Shown here: one piece after another, positions 11,554 to 19,860 of the stretch | How the letters are laid out: each line of letters begins with the position of its first letter | Position numbering within the stretch: the stretch's first letter is position 1 | Assembly (NCBI RefSeq): GCF_032773895.1 | Contig: NZ_CP120416.1 | Coordinates: 3,439,001 to 3,503,000, forward strand | Origin: Teredinibacter sp. KSP-S5-2 | GTDB lineage: Bacteria; Pseudomonadota; Gammaproteobacteria; Pseudomonadales; Cellvibrionaceae | Direction: 5' to 3' | Length of the DNA: 64,000 nucleotides | Notes under the pieces: generated by a model | Seen by the model: the letters and a program-made list of their open reading frames with translations, nothing else | The model's database searches: none | What the model was told of the DNA's origin: nothing | Translations under genes and position numbers: made by a program

Positions 11554-12932
11554 TCAACCCCCAAAAGTTTTGCAATACTACCCCAAAGCGCCCAAACAAA
11601 TACAATGGCAACCAACGCTGGAGATATCCATTTAATCAAAAACAACCAAATCTCAAGCATGGGATGCCCCTCGGCATCCATCTCCTCTTCAATCACTTCT
11701 TTCTTGATATACCAGGCAACAAAAAGAGATATCAGCATTCCGCCCAAGGGCAAGAGTACACGAGAAGTCATGAAATCCAGAAAATCAAAAGGCGTCATCC
11801 CCAAGAGCCACTTGAACTCGCTCAAAAGATTAAAAGAGAGTGCGGCAGCTACCCCTATCAACCAGGACACCCCCCCTAAAATCACATTGGCAGTCAGGCG
11901 GTTAAATTTACCAGTTTCAACTAACCATGCGACACCCGGTTCAATTAACGACACGGCAGAACTCCAAGCCGCAATCACCACCAGAACAAAAAATACCGTA
12001 CCGAATATGTGCCCGCCAGACATGGCACCGAAAGCAATCGGCAAACTTTCAAAAATCAACCCTGGACCAGAGCTGGCCTCCAGTCCGTTAGCAAATACAA
12101 TTGGGAAAATCGCCAACCCGGCAACCAGAGCAATCACCGTATCCAGAATACCAACGGTAATAACCGTCTGACCAACATTGGCATGATCTGGCATGTATGC
12201 TCCATAGGCCATAATGGCCCCCATGCCCAAACTCAACGTAAAGAAAGCATGACCCATTGCGGTTAACACGCCGTGCCAGGAAAGATGGTCATACTTAAAA
12301 CTAAACATAAAGGAAAAGGCTTCAGCGAAGTTGCCTTGAAACAAACCGTACCCAACCAACAGTATCAGCATCACCACCAACAGCGGCATGAGCACTCTCG
12401 CCACCATGCCCAGCCCTCTGGTTACGCCCGTAGCGACTACAGCAGTTGTCATCAGGATAAACACCGAGTGCCATAAAATCAGCCTGGAAGGATTACCCAA
12501 TAACTCACCAAAACGGGCACTCGCCTGGCTCCCAGATATCCCCGCAAACCCATTACTCACCGCAGACACGGAATATTGCAGCGCCCAACCCGCAACCACA
12601 CTATAAAAAGATAAAATCAGCAAACCAGTAACGACACCCATCCAGCCCAAGCCAACCCATGTAGGTTGAGCACCGGCTTCCTCTGTTACGTACCGCATCG
12701 AGTTAATGGGGCTCTGCCGACCTCGACGGCCAATCAGCACTTCAGCAATCATGATGGGAAGGCCAATAACAGCGATGCAAGCAAGATATACAAGAACGAA
12801 TGCACCACCACCGTTTTCCCCGGTGATATATGGGAATTTCCAGATATTTCCCAAGCCTACCGCTGAACCTGTTGCCGCCAATACAAACGTCCAGCGACTT
12901 TTCCACACCCCATGCATTTTTCTCTGTAACAT
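11550..12932 (-). CDS. Sodium-dependent (NSS/LeuT-family) transporter
   Basis: 460 residues with about 11-12 hydrophobic helices. The NSS signature in TM1 is clear: ATGSAVGLGNIWKFPY, containing the unwound Na+/substrate site, then NGGGAFVLVYLACIAVIG. The family couples uptake of amino acids or related solutes to the sodium gradient, fitting a marine host. The substrate cannot be read from sequence. The start at 12932 has GAGG five bases upstream; a second Met (M6) begins the family's usual MHGVWKSRWTF and is possible. It overlaps ratA by 4 bp. Confidence 0.93.
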   Translation of the reverse strand: MLQRKMHGVWKSRWTFVLAATGSAVGLGNIWKFPYITGENGGGAFVLVYLACIAVIGLPIMIAEVLIGRRGRQSPINSMRYVTEEAGAQPTWVGLGWMGVVTGLLILSFYSVVAGWALQYSVSAVSNGFAGISGSQASARFGELLGNPSRLILWHSVFILMTTAVVATGVTRGLGMVARVLMPLLVVMLILLVGYGLFQGNFAEAFSFMFSFKYDHLSWHGVLTAMGHAFFTLSLGMGAIMAYGAYMPDHANVGQTVITVGILDTVIALVAGLAIFPIVFANGLEASSGPGLIFESLPIAFGAMSGGHIFGTVFFVLVVIAAWSSAVSLIEPGVAWLVETGKFNRLTANVILGGVSWLIGVAAALSFNLLSEFKWLLGMTPFDFLDFMTSRVLLPLGGMLISLFVAWYIKKEVIEEEMDAEGHPMLEIWLFLIKWISPALVAIVFVWALWGSIAKLLGVE

Positions 12933-13131
12933 CTTGCCCTCGCGAACCCGGCATACCGGTTTTATATTTTGTTATTGTCCGATCGCTGCAAAAGCACCTA
13001 GCCTTAAACGATAAAAAGGATTGTAGCGGAAACATAAGTGCATAGCATTACTCAGGGAAGTGTATGAATAATCCCAAATTATCTGGAGGTACTCTAGGCT
13101 TTAACCCAACATGCTCCTATAATGCAGCGCT

Positions 13132-13614
13132 ATGAGCAAAGCATCGAAAAAGAAACCAACAAGTAACACCATTGCACAGAATAAACGGGCTCGCCACGAT
13201 TTCTTCCTGGAAGAAAAAATGGAGGCAGGTTTGGCTCTGAACGGATGGGAAGTCAAAAGTCTACGTGCAGGCAAAGGCCAACTCACCGATAGCTACGTTT
13301 TACTGAAAGATGGAGAAGCCTGGCTGTTTGGCGCCCAGATTCAACCGCTGGCCACAGCGTCGACCCATTTTGTGACCGACCCACAGCGAACACGCAAACT
13401 CCTGCTAAACCGCAAGGAAATCAGCCGACTGCAAGAAGCCAAAGAGCAAAAAGGTAAAACCATTGTCGCCACTGCGCTCTACTGGAAAAAACACTTGGTG
13501 AAATGCGAAATATCCATTGCCACAGGTAAAAAGCTTCATGATAAGCGCTCAACCGAGAAAGAACGCGATTGGGGCAGGCAAAAACAGGCGGTAATGAAGG
13601 CCCACAACCGCTAG
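13132..13614 (+). CDS. smpB: SsrA-binding protein SmpB
   Basis: 160 residues. OB-fold protein with the motifs [22 protein letters not shown], then [20 protein letters not shown] and the basic C-terminal tail [19 protein letters not shown] that enters the mRNA channel of the ribosome. It brings tmRNA to stalled ribosomes for trans-translation. Its partner ssrA lies 2.5 kb downstream, with two unrelated minus-strand genes between. Confidence 0.98.
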   Translation: MSKASKKKPTSNTIAQNKRARHDFFLEEKMEAGLALNGWEVKSLRAGKGQLTDSYVLLKDGEAWLFGAQIQPLATASTHFVTDPQRTRKLLLNRKEISRLQEAKEQKGKTIVATALYWKKHLVKCEISIATGKKLHDKRSTEKERDWGRQKQAVMKAHNR

Positions 13615-13635
13615 GTTTAACCATGCAAACCTAGC
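13610..13635 (+). other. Inverted repeat at the smpB stop
   Basis: A perfect 9-bp stem (gctaggttt / aaacctagc) with an 8-nt loop overlaps the smpB stop codon. There is no T-run, so it is a poor intrinsic terminator; it may protect the mRNA end or mark the border of the convergent genes. Confidence 0.35.
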
Positions 13636-13667
13636 GCACAATCCAAAAATTAAAAAACGACTACGCT

Positions 13668-14621
13668 CTATTTATCCACGTCAATATCGAAAACCGCTTG
13701 TGCTTTCTGCATAAAATCCGCTTCAGACATCGGCTCGCGTAAACGGTAGGGCTCAGGCCGGAACAGCTTGGTGTATACCGGTATGGAAACAAATTTATCC
13801 GGGTTAACAAACAACTTATCCGACACCGACAACAAGACAAGAATCCCGGCTATTGCTATCGTCATGGCCCGCATATGCAAAGGTTTGATCAGAAAAACAC
13901 TTTGACTGATCCCCATCATAAAGAGGTACACCCACAAACCGATAAAGAAGGCATCCACCAACCAAGCATAAGAAGCGATAGAGAAATTAAATGCCAACAG
14001 GTGAATTATCCACTGCTGAATACTGGCCAGACTCATTAGAAAACAAATTAAAAACAGATGAAAACCAAAACGCCACTCGCGCCGAATAACTTTGCCGACA
14101 AAACTTAAAAAAGTTGCCAAACCAACCACCACTCCGGCGTACATCACCAGAGCTTTAAATACATCCTTATATTTCAATTCTTCAGTAGTAGCGATATAAG
14201 AATCATAGCCATCCACTAACAGCAGCAAACACAACAGCACAAAACCAACCAGCGTACTGTTAGCAACCTTTCTTACCCAGCTATCCGCGTTGAGCGTCAC
14301 CGCATCCGGCATTGCGCATTCAGTGTCGACTACACGAATTCGAGTCTTGCCTAAAAAAAACTCGTCACCAGATTTAAGCGCAATATGGGAACCAAGTAAG
14401 CGATGCTTTTTATCCCGAATACCATTTACCGAATGGTTATCCACCAGCAGCATTTGCTTATCTGTCGTAACACGTAATGTTGCGTGATAGGCATCCGCAT
14501 GGATATCGTCTAGCACCACTTCATTATCGTAGCCTCGACCAATTCCAATTTCCCCATGCTGAAAATAATGGCGATGACGCACACGGCGATTGAAGCTCAA
14601 CAACTCAATAACTATTGCCAT
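13668..14621 (-). CDS. FHA-domain membrane protein
   Basis: 317 residues. Residues 1-105 are a forkhead-associated domain, a phosphothreonine-binding module: GIGRGYDNEVVLDD, the conserved His/Ala pair, then VDNHSVNGI and a late strand EFFLGKTRIRVV. After a short linker come about five hydrophobic helices (about 120-275) and a polar C-terminal tail. It probably sits in the inner membrane with the FHA domain in the cytosol, reading phosphorylated partners; no kinase gene is next to it. It overlaps the upstream protease gene by 10 bp, so the two form a unit. Confidence 0.8.
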   Translation of the reverse strand: MAIVIELLSFNRRVRHRHYFQHGEIGIGRGYDNEVVLDDIHADAYHATLRVTTDKQMLLVDNHSVNGIRDKKHRLLGSHIALKSGDEFFLGKTRIRVVDTECAMPDAVTLNADSWVRKVANSTLVGFVLLCLLLLVDGYDSYIATTEELKYKDVFKALVMYAGVVVGLATFLSFVGKVIRREWRFGFHLFLICFLMSLASIQQWIIHLLAFNFSIASYAWLVDAFFIGLWVYLFMMGISQSVFLIKPLHMRAMTIAIAGILVLLSVSDKLFVNPDKFVSIPVYTKLFRPEPYRLREPMSEADFMQKAQAVFDIDVDK

Positions 14622-15892
14622 GTTACGCTCTCCAGAAATCGTTCCGTAAACTGGTTAGCCGACGCTTGCGTCACTCCAGCCAAAGTAAAGTGACTGATCA
14701 ACGCCTTACCTCCACGTTTGGCAAAGCGCAAATAAAACACATCGTACAACTCGGAAAACTCTTTATAACGGCGAGCACAGTACACCGTTTTGACTAGGGC
14801 TGATGGATCCTCAACACCCGGCAATGTGGTAAACGCTTCCTCGCATTTAAACTCCGTCGCGTCCTCTTTCCCTACCCTATTTCCGGGGTAGCCGCCCATA
14901 TTTTTTTCAATAAACTTGGTAAAACGTTTATCTGCCAGGTTTTCAGCTTCGTACCAATAAAACTCGTACTCAATGCTGCCAGTGGTCATATGGCTACTAA
15001 TATAAATACTGTCCTGTAGAGAGCAACCTTTGGAAATTTCGACTATTGCCGCGTCTTCCTTCTTATTATCACCGCGAGTTGAACGCCCCCAGCAAGACAC
15101 CACATCACCGACTTCACCCGGCACCATCACCTCGCCCAACTTCTCCAACTTCCATTTATTCCCCAATAAAACCTTCATCAAATCAGACTGACTTGTTTCC
15201 AACTGCTTGGCCGCATAATCCAATAAGGATTCTTTCTCAACCATCAAGCTCGTATGAATCATCGGGTTTAATTTATTTGCGGGAATCAAAAAACTCATCT
15301 GATTTCCAGCCGTGGCCACGTTAACACCGACCACGTTACCGGCCTCGTTCAACACAGGCCCACCACTCATACCGGAATTAACCGAACCGGAGAAATGAAT
15401 TCGTTTGTAAAACGAGTGCTCGGTTAACCCATTATAAGTACCGGGCACCACCGTCATTCCCAAATCCATGGGGTTACCCAAAGCAAAAATCTTTGCCCCT
15501 TTTCGCGGTGCGTTTGCTTCAATTTTGAGCGGTTCAGCGATCGGCGTCTCGCTGGTCAACAACGCCAAGTCATTCACAATATCGATATACCAAAGCTGAA
15601 GCTCGCCTGTTGAGCCATCCTCACGCAAATATTCAATACGGTATTTATCCGGTGCGGAAACCGCCTGCGACACCACATGATAATTGGTCGCCACCATGGT
15701 TTCCTGAGCGACCACAAAACCTGATCCCAAAGACGATTTACTATCTGATTCAATTTCAACCAGTTTTATTTGCAACAGCCGATTTTGGTTTAATTGAAAA
15801 ATCTCCTCGGCAGTCAACGCCACAGAGACCTTCGCCCAAATACAGAACAGCAGAACTACTCCAAGCCTGATTAACAAGAACCGAACCCTCAA
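14612..15892 (-). CDS. Secreted trypsin-like serine protease (S1C/DegP-like catalytic domain)
   Basis: 426 residues with an N-terminal signal (MRVRFLLIRLGVVLLFCIWA). The catalytic triad is visible: His in ATNYHVVS, Asp in NDLALLTS and Ser in VNSGMSGGPVL, the last with the GxSGGP motif; SLGSGFVVAQ is the usual entry strand. No PDZ domain follows; instead there is a C-terminal domain of about 190 residues that I do not recognise, with a few cysteines. It is probably periplasmic or secreted. It is translationally linked to the FHA gene downstream, suggesting a joint envelope-signalling role, which is inference. Confidence 0.85.
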   Translation of the reverse strand: MRVRFLLIRLGVVLLFCIWAKVSVALTAEEIFQLNQNRLLQIKLVEIESDSKSSLGSGFVVAQETMVATNYHVVSQAVSAPDKYRIEYLREDGSTGELQLWYIDIVNDLALLTSETPIAEPLKIEANAPRKGAKIFALGNPMDLGMTVVPGTYNGLTEHSFYKRIHFSGSVNSGMSGGPVLNEAGNVVGVNVATAGNQMSFLIPANKLNPMIHTSLMVEKESLLDYAAKQLETSQSDLMKVLLGNKWKLEKLGEVMVPGEVGDVVSCWGRSTRGDNKKEDAAIVEISKGCSLQDSIYISSHMTTGSIEYEFYWYEAENLADKRFTKFIEKNMGGYPGNRVGKEDATEFKCEEAFTTLPGVEDPSALVKTVYCARRYKEFSELYDVFYLRFAKRGGKALISHFTLAGVTQASANQFTERFLESVTWQ

Positions 15893-16121
15893 TGGTTAAA
15901 AGTGACGAGAATAATGGATCACACCCCAATCGCCAACCCATTCACAGACTTTTGTCACCATGCCAAGAGCCGTGGGAAGGACACGCCACACAAACACTTC
16001 TGAATACCCCACAACATGTAACGGTTACTACTCAAAACCAATGCAATCCCGTATACTACGTCGATGCCCTGCGATCACGCAGGTTTCAGCCCGCCTTTTA
16101 TACAAGTATAGATGCGGGCCC

Positions 16122-16512
16122 GGGGGCGATTAGGATTCGACGCCGGTAACGAGGTCCGAGGTGCATGTGGTGATGACAGCGAATCACCTTAATCAAAAGC
16201 TGTAAACTAATAGTTGCAAACGATGACAACTACGGTGCTCGTCTAGCTGCGTAAGCAGTAAGGCAAAACACCATCTAGAGGCTACGGCCACTAGCGGTCT
16301 TCAACAAGGTGCCAGTACCGCGTTGATGACTGTCATTCAGAACTGGATCGCTCAAAGGTGTGCTTGCAGCCTGAGAGCTAAACTTTTAGTGAGCTCGCGT
16401 CATACGTCCTGCCCCAGGGTTGTGTGGCGTTAAACTAATATAGGGACCTAAACATGTAGAGCCGACGATGTAGTGCTGACGGACGGGGGTTCAAATCCCC
16501 CCGCCTCCACCA
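16122..16512 (+). ncRNA. ssrA: Transfer-messenger RNA (tmRNA)
   Basis: 391 nt. The 5' end GGGGGCG and the 3' CGCCTCC pair as the tRNA-like acceptor stem, followed by encoded ACCA; the 5' part reads gattaggattcgacgccggt as in other tmRNAs and the T-arm is ggttcaaatcc. The resume codon and tag lie at 16216-16254 and encode ANDDNYGARLAA followed by TAA. tmRNA with SmpB rescues stalled ribosomes and tags the truncated protein for proteolysis. The 3' end is a well-known integration site; an integron lies directly downstream. Confidence 0.98.
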
Positions 16513-16514
16513 AT

Positions 16515-16558
16515 CCAATAAAAAACCCCGTTTCGAAAGAAGTGGGGTTTTTTATTGG
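16515..16558 (+). terminator. ssrA terminator
   Basis: A perfect 15-bp inverted repeat (ccaataaaaaacccc / ggggttttttattgg) with a 14-nt loop begins three bases after the tmRNA CCA end. GC-rich stem base and T-run make it a strong intrinsic terminator. Confidence 0.92.
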
Positions 16559-16598
16559 CTGAAATTCGGGAACCTTGAACTTGCGAGTTGGGGTTCAC

Positions 16599-16680
16599 AA
16601 AATTGATTGGATCAATTTTGGTCGACCTTTAGGTCGCTGCAACGCGGTCGAGCACATGGATGTGCGAGAACCAATCTTCC
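16599..16680. repeat. Palindrome-rich spacer between ssrA and the integron
   Basis: A perfect 9-bp inverted repeat (aaaattgat / atcaatttt, 3-nt loop, 16599-16619) is followed by shorter palindromes (cgacctttaggtcg, cacatggatgtg). No ORF is convincing here. It may be the edge of an inserted element or a dispersed repeat; I could not find a copy of the tmRNA 3' end that would mark an att repeat. Confidence 0.35.
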
Positions 16681-16736
16681 CGCAGCACTACGGGATCAAC
16701 TAATCCATCTTTTTTTGGAGTGGATCTTTTTATCAG

Positions 16737-16955
16737 CTACCCACCGATAAACGGTGGTCTTACCAACAAATCATACTCAGGAAAATTACTCCCTCTCTCC
16801 CGACGAAAAATATAAACCTTCTTAAATTTCCCTACAACCTGACCCATTGAGAGTAAAAGTTCTTGAACATTCGTCTTATACAGAACCGTTTCAGATTGCA
16901 ATAAACCTTCAAAATACTCTATTTGTTTCTGCACGGCTTGGAGACCAACCAGCAA
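16737..16955 (-). CDS. Small hypothetical protein at the distal end of the integron
   Basis: 72 residues from a TTG (16955), starting LVGLQAVQKQIEYFEG; the first half looks helical and the rest is basic. No ATG fits, the reading frame has a stop 10 codons further upstream, and a ribosome binding site is not clear, so the 5' end may be lost. It points in the same direction as the cassettes. I see no attC site on either side, so it could be a decayed cassette or an unrelated remnant. Confidence 0.4.
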   Translation of the reverse strand: MLVGLQAVQKQIEYFEGLLQSETVLYKTNVQELLLSMGQVVGKFKKVYIFRRERGSNFPEYDLLVRPPFIGG

Positions 16956-17051
16956 AGACGGAAAGGAAAACCATTTTCTACCCTATATTTCATATCTCTT
17001 CATATCTGGGGTAACCGACTACAAACTTTTACTTTTCAATATAAAGCCGTT

Positions 17052-17269
17052 TTAGCTCGGTCTCGGCTTCCTCATCTCATAACCGAATATTAGGTCTTGA
17101 ATATCAGCCCCATCAACAGGGTCAGACTCCAATTCTTTTTCAGGATATTTAATCTCTTTCTTGATCGCCTGAATTGCCATCAATAGAGTTCCTACAGATA
17201 GTTTTCCGCAACTTCAGAATATACAGAACCAAGTATAACCAGGAGAATTGGAACAAATATCTTCCACAT
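17052..17269 (-). pseudogene. Frameshifted small cassette gene with signal peptide
   Basis: From an ATG at 17269 the frame gives a signal-like MWKIFVPILLVILGSVYSEVAENYL and then a stop; the next frame continues VGTLLMAIQAIKKEIKYPEK and ends GYEMRKPRPS at 17052. The join after ENYL reads as one protein of about 72 residues broken by a single-base shift. It follows an attC site (17305-17403) at the right distance to be the next cassette. Function unknown. Confidence 0.6.
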
Positions 17270-17304
17270 TATTTTTTCGTCAGAAAACAGGGGCAAAATT
17301 AAAT

Positions 17305-17403
17305 ATAACGCCTCGCTTTGCGGGATTTTTGGAGTAGCGGCTTTTGTGCTTCTAGCGCAAAAGGAGATACATAAAAAATGTCCGCAAGAATAACTTGTTA
17401 GAG
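17305..17403 (-). repeat. attC site 5 (integron cassette recombination site)
   Basis: Read on the minus strand it opens ctctaacaagttattcttgc and closes gcaaagcgaggcgttatatt: the outer core sites CTAACAAG and GGCGTTA with imperfect inverted arms (TTGCGGA / TCCCGCAA) around about 60 bases. This is the same layout as the Vibrio cholerae VCR type (TAACAAAC ... GGGCGTTA). It begins at the stop codon of the cassette gene at 17405. Confidence 0.8.
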
Positions 17404-17404
17404 T

Positions 17405-17737
17405 TTACTTAATTAATTTTATTGATGTTCCCTGGTGATAATTCCATGCAGCACACGTACTGGAACTATACCAAAATGACACCTTCTTACCACTTGCAAG
17501 TGCCGCCATAGCTAAGCTAAAAGCCCTATTTCTGCGATCTTCGCTATCAGCTACAAATATCCACTGATTAGCTGTACAACCGGAAGAATAAACCGCTCCA
17601 CCAGAAGTTTCTATTGAAACAATATCTGTTGAACCTTCGGTAAACACACTTTCTACTATCAACGGAGGTGACCATGCATTAGAAAAAACATTAACTGAAA
17701 ATAATGAAATAAATATACCCAATAATAAACCTTTCAA
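17405..17737 (-). CDS. Cassette-encoded small secreted protein, family member A
   Basis: 110 residues with a signal peptide (MKGLLLGIFISLFSVNVFSNA). The mature part of about 90 residues has two cysteines and ends AFSLAMAALASGKKVSFWY, then a second Cys and TSIKLIK. The start is a TTG with AGGAG six bases upstream. The same design (signal, about 90 residues, a Cys pair, an Ala-rich helix about 35 residues from the end, a beta strand and Ile/Lys end) recurs in the cassettes at 17966 and 19064. It probably acts in the periplasm or outside. Function unknown. Confidence 0.75.
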   Translation of the reverse strand: MKGLLLGIFISLFSVNVFSNAWSPPLIVESVFTEGSTDIVSIETSGGAVYSSGCTANQWIFVADSEDRRNRAFSLAMAALASGKKVSFWYSSSTCAAWNYHQGTSIKLIK

Positions 17738-17771
17738 AGTAGAACTCCTAAAAAAAATACTGTATTAACTC

Positions 17772-17958
17772 TAACGGGTCGGCGCTCAATGTCACCCCGC
17801 AGGGGTGAACTTTTGGAGCAGATTGATAGGCAGACGTGTTCGCCTATTCTTGCCAACCACTTCTTAGTTTAAAATTAATTCTTACTCATTTGAACAACTA
17901 TCTGCGACAAAAAATTGAGCACCGACCCGATACATGGCCGAGGTCGCGCAGCGAGCGA
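17772..17958 (-). repeat. attC-like long repeat, copy A
   Basis: On the minus strand it runs from tcgctgcgcgacctcggcc to gacccgttagag. It ends in an integron-type core (CGTTAGA) just ahead of the gene at 17405-17737 and has inverted ends cgggtcggtgctcaa / ttgagcgccgacccg. The left core is degenerate (TATCGGG instead of TAACGGG). It is about 90% identical to copy B at 18777. I read it as a long attC; a MITE that has landed in attC sites is the alternative. Confidence 0.65.
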
Positions 17959-17965
17959 TACACAT

Positions 17966-18298
17966 TTATTTAATTACATTAATGTACTGTAGTTTTTCAA
18001 GCGAACCTCGACAGTTACCCTTTCCACCAATACTTACCTCCATATTAGAAAAGAAAGCCGCCATTGCCATAGAATAGGCTTCTTTCATACCTGGCTCATC
18101 TAAGTCCATAATTAAATAGCGTGATGGAGAAGTACTACAAGGGGAAGTAAAGGTATCGCCCACCCTGATAAAAATAGTATTCGGGTGGTTGTTATCCGCA
18201 ACCCAAAGTTCATTAATAGTTCCTTTCAGTGTTGGTGATGTGTAGCCAATAACAGGTATTAGCCAGATTGCTAAAGCCCCGATAAAACGAAATTTCAT
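17966..18298 (-). CDS. Cassette-encoded small secreted protein, family member B
   Basis: 110 residues from the ATG at 18298, which starts a signal peptide (MKFRFIGALAIWLIPVIGYT); the frame is open further up but those codons lie in the preceding attC site. The mature part has Cys in TSPCSTSPS and KGNCRGS, the Ala/Met helix YSMAMAAFFSNMEVSIGG and the end YINVIK. The layout and tail resemble the genes at 17405 and 19064. It is the second of three related cassette proteins. Function unknown; secretion to the periplasm or beyond is likely. Confidence 0.75.
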   Translation of the reverse strand: MKFRFIGALAIWLIPVIGYTSPTLKGTINELWVADNNHPNTIFIRVGDTFTSPCSTSPSRYLIMDLDEPGMKEAYSMAMAAFFSNMEVSIGGKGNCRGSLEKLQYINVIK

Positions 18299-18315
18299 AG
18301 ATACTCCATTGATGT

Positions 18316-18442
18316 GTAACGCCGCTATTTGCGGCAAATTTGGAGTGGAGCGTTTTGGGCTAGCGTAGCGTTAAAGCACAAAACGAACCACAGAAAATTT
18401 GTCCAGCCAGCTTGCTGGCGGAGCAATATAGCCTTGTTATAA
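18316..18442 (-). repeat. attC site 3
   Basis: Minus strand: cttataacaaggctatattg ... gccgcaaatagcggcgttac. Outer cores TAACAAG and GGCGTTA bracket a roughly 127-base imperfect palindrome with inner arms (GGACAAATTTT / CCAAATTTGCC). It overlaps the stop codon of the CPCC gene on one side and lies 17 bases before the start of the gene at 17966-18298 on the other, exactly as in a cassette junction. Confidence 0.85.
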
Positions 18443-18766
18443 GTTTCTCGGTTTAAATTCATAGTTCTTTCGTTCGCTTTCGGGAAGCACATGCTTTTTC
18501 ATCGCCAGCTCACATGCTCCAAATTCTTTAAAGTTATGACGACCTTCTCTTAGCGTAACGCCGTGATTGGGGCCAGATCCTTCATCAAGCTCATCCACAT
18601 CATGGCCATCGTCTTCCCAAAAACATATTGGGCATATTAGATAATTTCCCCGCTCAGGTAACGATATATAATCACAACATGGACATTGCTCTCTAGGAGT
18701 CAGATCATCAGGCTCGTACCATTCAGGTTTCTTATTTTTAAAAATACTAACAACTTTCTCAAACAT
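18437..18766 (-). CDS. Cys-rich CPCC-motif protein
   Basis: 109 residues. The segment QCPCCDYISLPERG, then YLICPICFWEDDGHD and SGPNHGVTLREGR, is the signature of the Cys-rich CPCC domain, a putative zinc ribbon with paired CxxC motifs (CPCC and CPIC). Such proteins are common single-gene cassettes and orphan genes; no biochemical function is established. It starts 11 bases after the core of the long attC copy B and its stop overlaps attC site 3. Confidence 0.85.
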   Translation of the reverse strand: MFEKVVSIFKNKKPEWYEPDDLTPREQCPCCDYISLPERGNYLICPICFWEDDGHDVDELDEGSGPNHGVTLREGRHNFKEFGACELAMKKHVLPESERKNYEFKPRNL

Positions 18767-18776
18767 GACTTACTTA

Positions 18777-19063
18777 TAACGGGTCGGTGCTCAACGTCAC
18801 CCCGCAGGGGTGAATTTTTGGAGCAGATTGATAGGCGGACGCGCTCGCCTATTCTCGCCAACCACTTCTTAGTTTAAAATTAATTCCCTTTCAATTAATC
18901 GCACTGCGCGGACAACTATCTGCGACAAAAAATTGAGCGCCGACCCGATACATGGCCGAGGTCGCGCAACGAGCGAGGCCGTGTGTCGTCGGTAGTTTGC
19001 GTAATTTTGCTGTGTAGCCACAGGCGCAACGGAAAAATATCGCCAAAGCTACCCTTGTTACAT
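18777..19063 (-). repeat. Compound attC: truncated site joined to long attC-like repeat, copy B
   Basis: On the minus strand the segment first opens like a normal attC (tgtaacaagggtagctttgg, 19063-) but loses its closing core near 18980, where copy B of the long repeat begins (tcgctcgttgcgcgacctcg) and runs to the core gacccgttataag at 18777. Copy B has the same inverted ends as copy A (cgggtcggcgctcaa / ttgagcaccgacccg). The join records a past recombination or insertion inside an attC. Confidence 0.65.
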
Positions 19064-19375
19064 CTACTTTTTGACAAGAATATAGCCTTCTAAAACACGA
19101 TTATGAGACCAACCATCCGTGCAGCTAGTCACATCCGGCGCTGACCAATATAGGGTCACAGGTTTTCCGGATGCGAAAGCAAGTAGAGCTAGGGATTCAT
19201 CGGATTTGGTTGGCATTTTAATCCAATGGGTAGCTCCGGTGAGCAAAATGGATAGAGTATCCTTATCACTCCACTTGTATACTTGATGTATTGTTCCCTC
19301 ACAAGCAACACCAGAAAACGACGGCGCTGACAAGAACAAACTTGACAACATTACAACCCCAAATAATTTCTTCAT
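19064..19375 (-). CDS. Cassette-encoded small secreted protein, family member C
   Basis: 103 residues from the ATG at 19375, chosen because it begins a signal peptide (MKKLFGVVMLSSLFLSAPSFS); the longer frame up to 19477 lies in the attC site. Mature part: Cys in VACEGTIHQV and TSCTDGW, the helix ESLALLAFASGKPVTLYWS and the end YILVKK. The SGKPVTLYW / SGKKVSFWY agreement with member A is the clearest link in this trio. Function unknown. Confidence 0.75.
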   Translation of the reverse strand: MKKLFGVVMLSSLFLSAPSFSGVACEGTIHQVYKWSDKDTLSILLTGATHWIKMPTKSDESLALLAFASGKPVTLYWSAPDVTSCTDGWSHNRVLEGYILVKK

Positions 19376-19413
19376 TACATTCCTTAAATATATAATTTCA
19401 ATGCTCGTAATAT

Positions 19414-19527
19414 GTAACACCTTGCGAATTTGCATTTTGGGCGTGTGGAGCTTTATGTAAGGTTGGCCAAAGGCCATACATAAAACGGAACGAAGTCCAA
19501 AATATCAGATTGCGCACCTTGTTATGA
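19414..19527 (-). repeat. attC site 1
   Basis: Minus strand: tcataacaaggtgcgcaatc ... aattcgcaaggtgttacata. Core sites TAACAAGG and GTGTTA, outer arms aaggtgcg / cgcaaggt and inner arms attttggac / gcccaaaat plus a central palindrome (atggcctttggccaa) make a textbook attC fold of about 114 bases. Confidence 0.88.
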
Positions 19528-19542
19528 GTTTCTTCAGTATTA

Positions 19543-19854
19543 TTAACTCGCATAGTTAACATTCACCCAAATAATGTCAAACTCCATCTTTGAAATTGGC
19601 TCCACATCATTTAAAAAGTCTCCATGTGAGACGTTATAGTCTTCTTGTTCTCTCATAATATGTTCTGGGTCATTACCAACATCACACTTAAATGAACTTC
19701 CCTTACTATCAACTTCAATGTACTTAATAAGCCTCCTCAAATGGTCTTCTTCGGCCATCTGTACTTCAAAGTAGTAAATACAATCGGACCGATCGTTCCA
19801 ATCGCCTCTACCATTTATTTCTTTGAAATATTTAAGATCAGACATAGGCAACAA
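19543..19854 (-). CDS. First-cassette hypothetical protein
   Basis: 103 residues (MLPMSDLKYFKEINGRGDWN); the second Met (19845) is an equally good start. Acidic, no signal peptide and no membrane segment, so cytosolic; it has an FEVQMAEEDHLRRLIKYIEV helix and ends FDIIWVNVNYAS. It begins 6-7 bases after a GTTATGA core and is the cassette nearest to the integrase, which is where the latest acquired cassette normally sits. I do not recognise the family. Confidence 0.65.
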   Translation of the reverse strand: MLPMSDLKYFKEINGRGDWNDRSDCIYYFEVQMAEEDHLRRLIKYIEVDSKGSSFKCDVGNDPEHIMREQEDYNVSHGDFLNDVEPISKMEFDIIWVNVNYAS

Positions 19855-19860
19855 TATTAC

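Noticed and set aside
11605-12171. 188-codon plus-strand ORF
   Set aside because: Antisense of the sodium-dependent transporter gene; composition is not protein-like.
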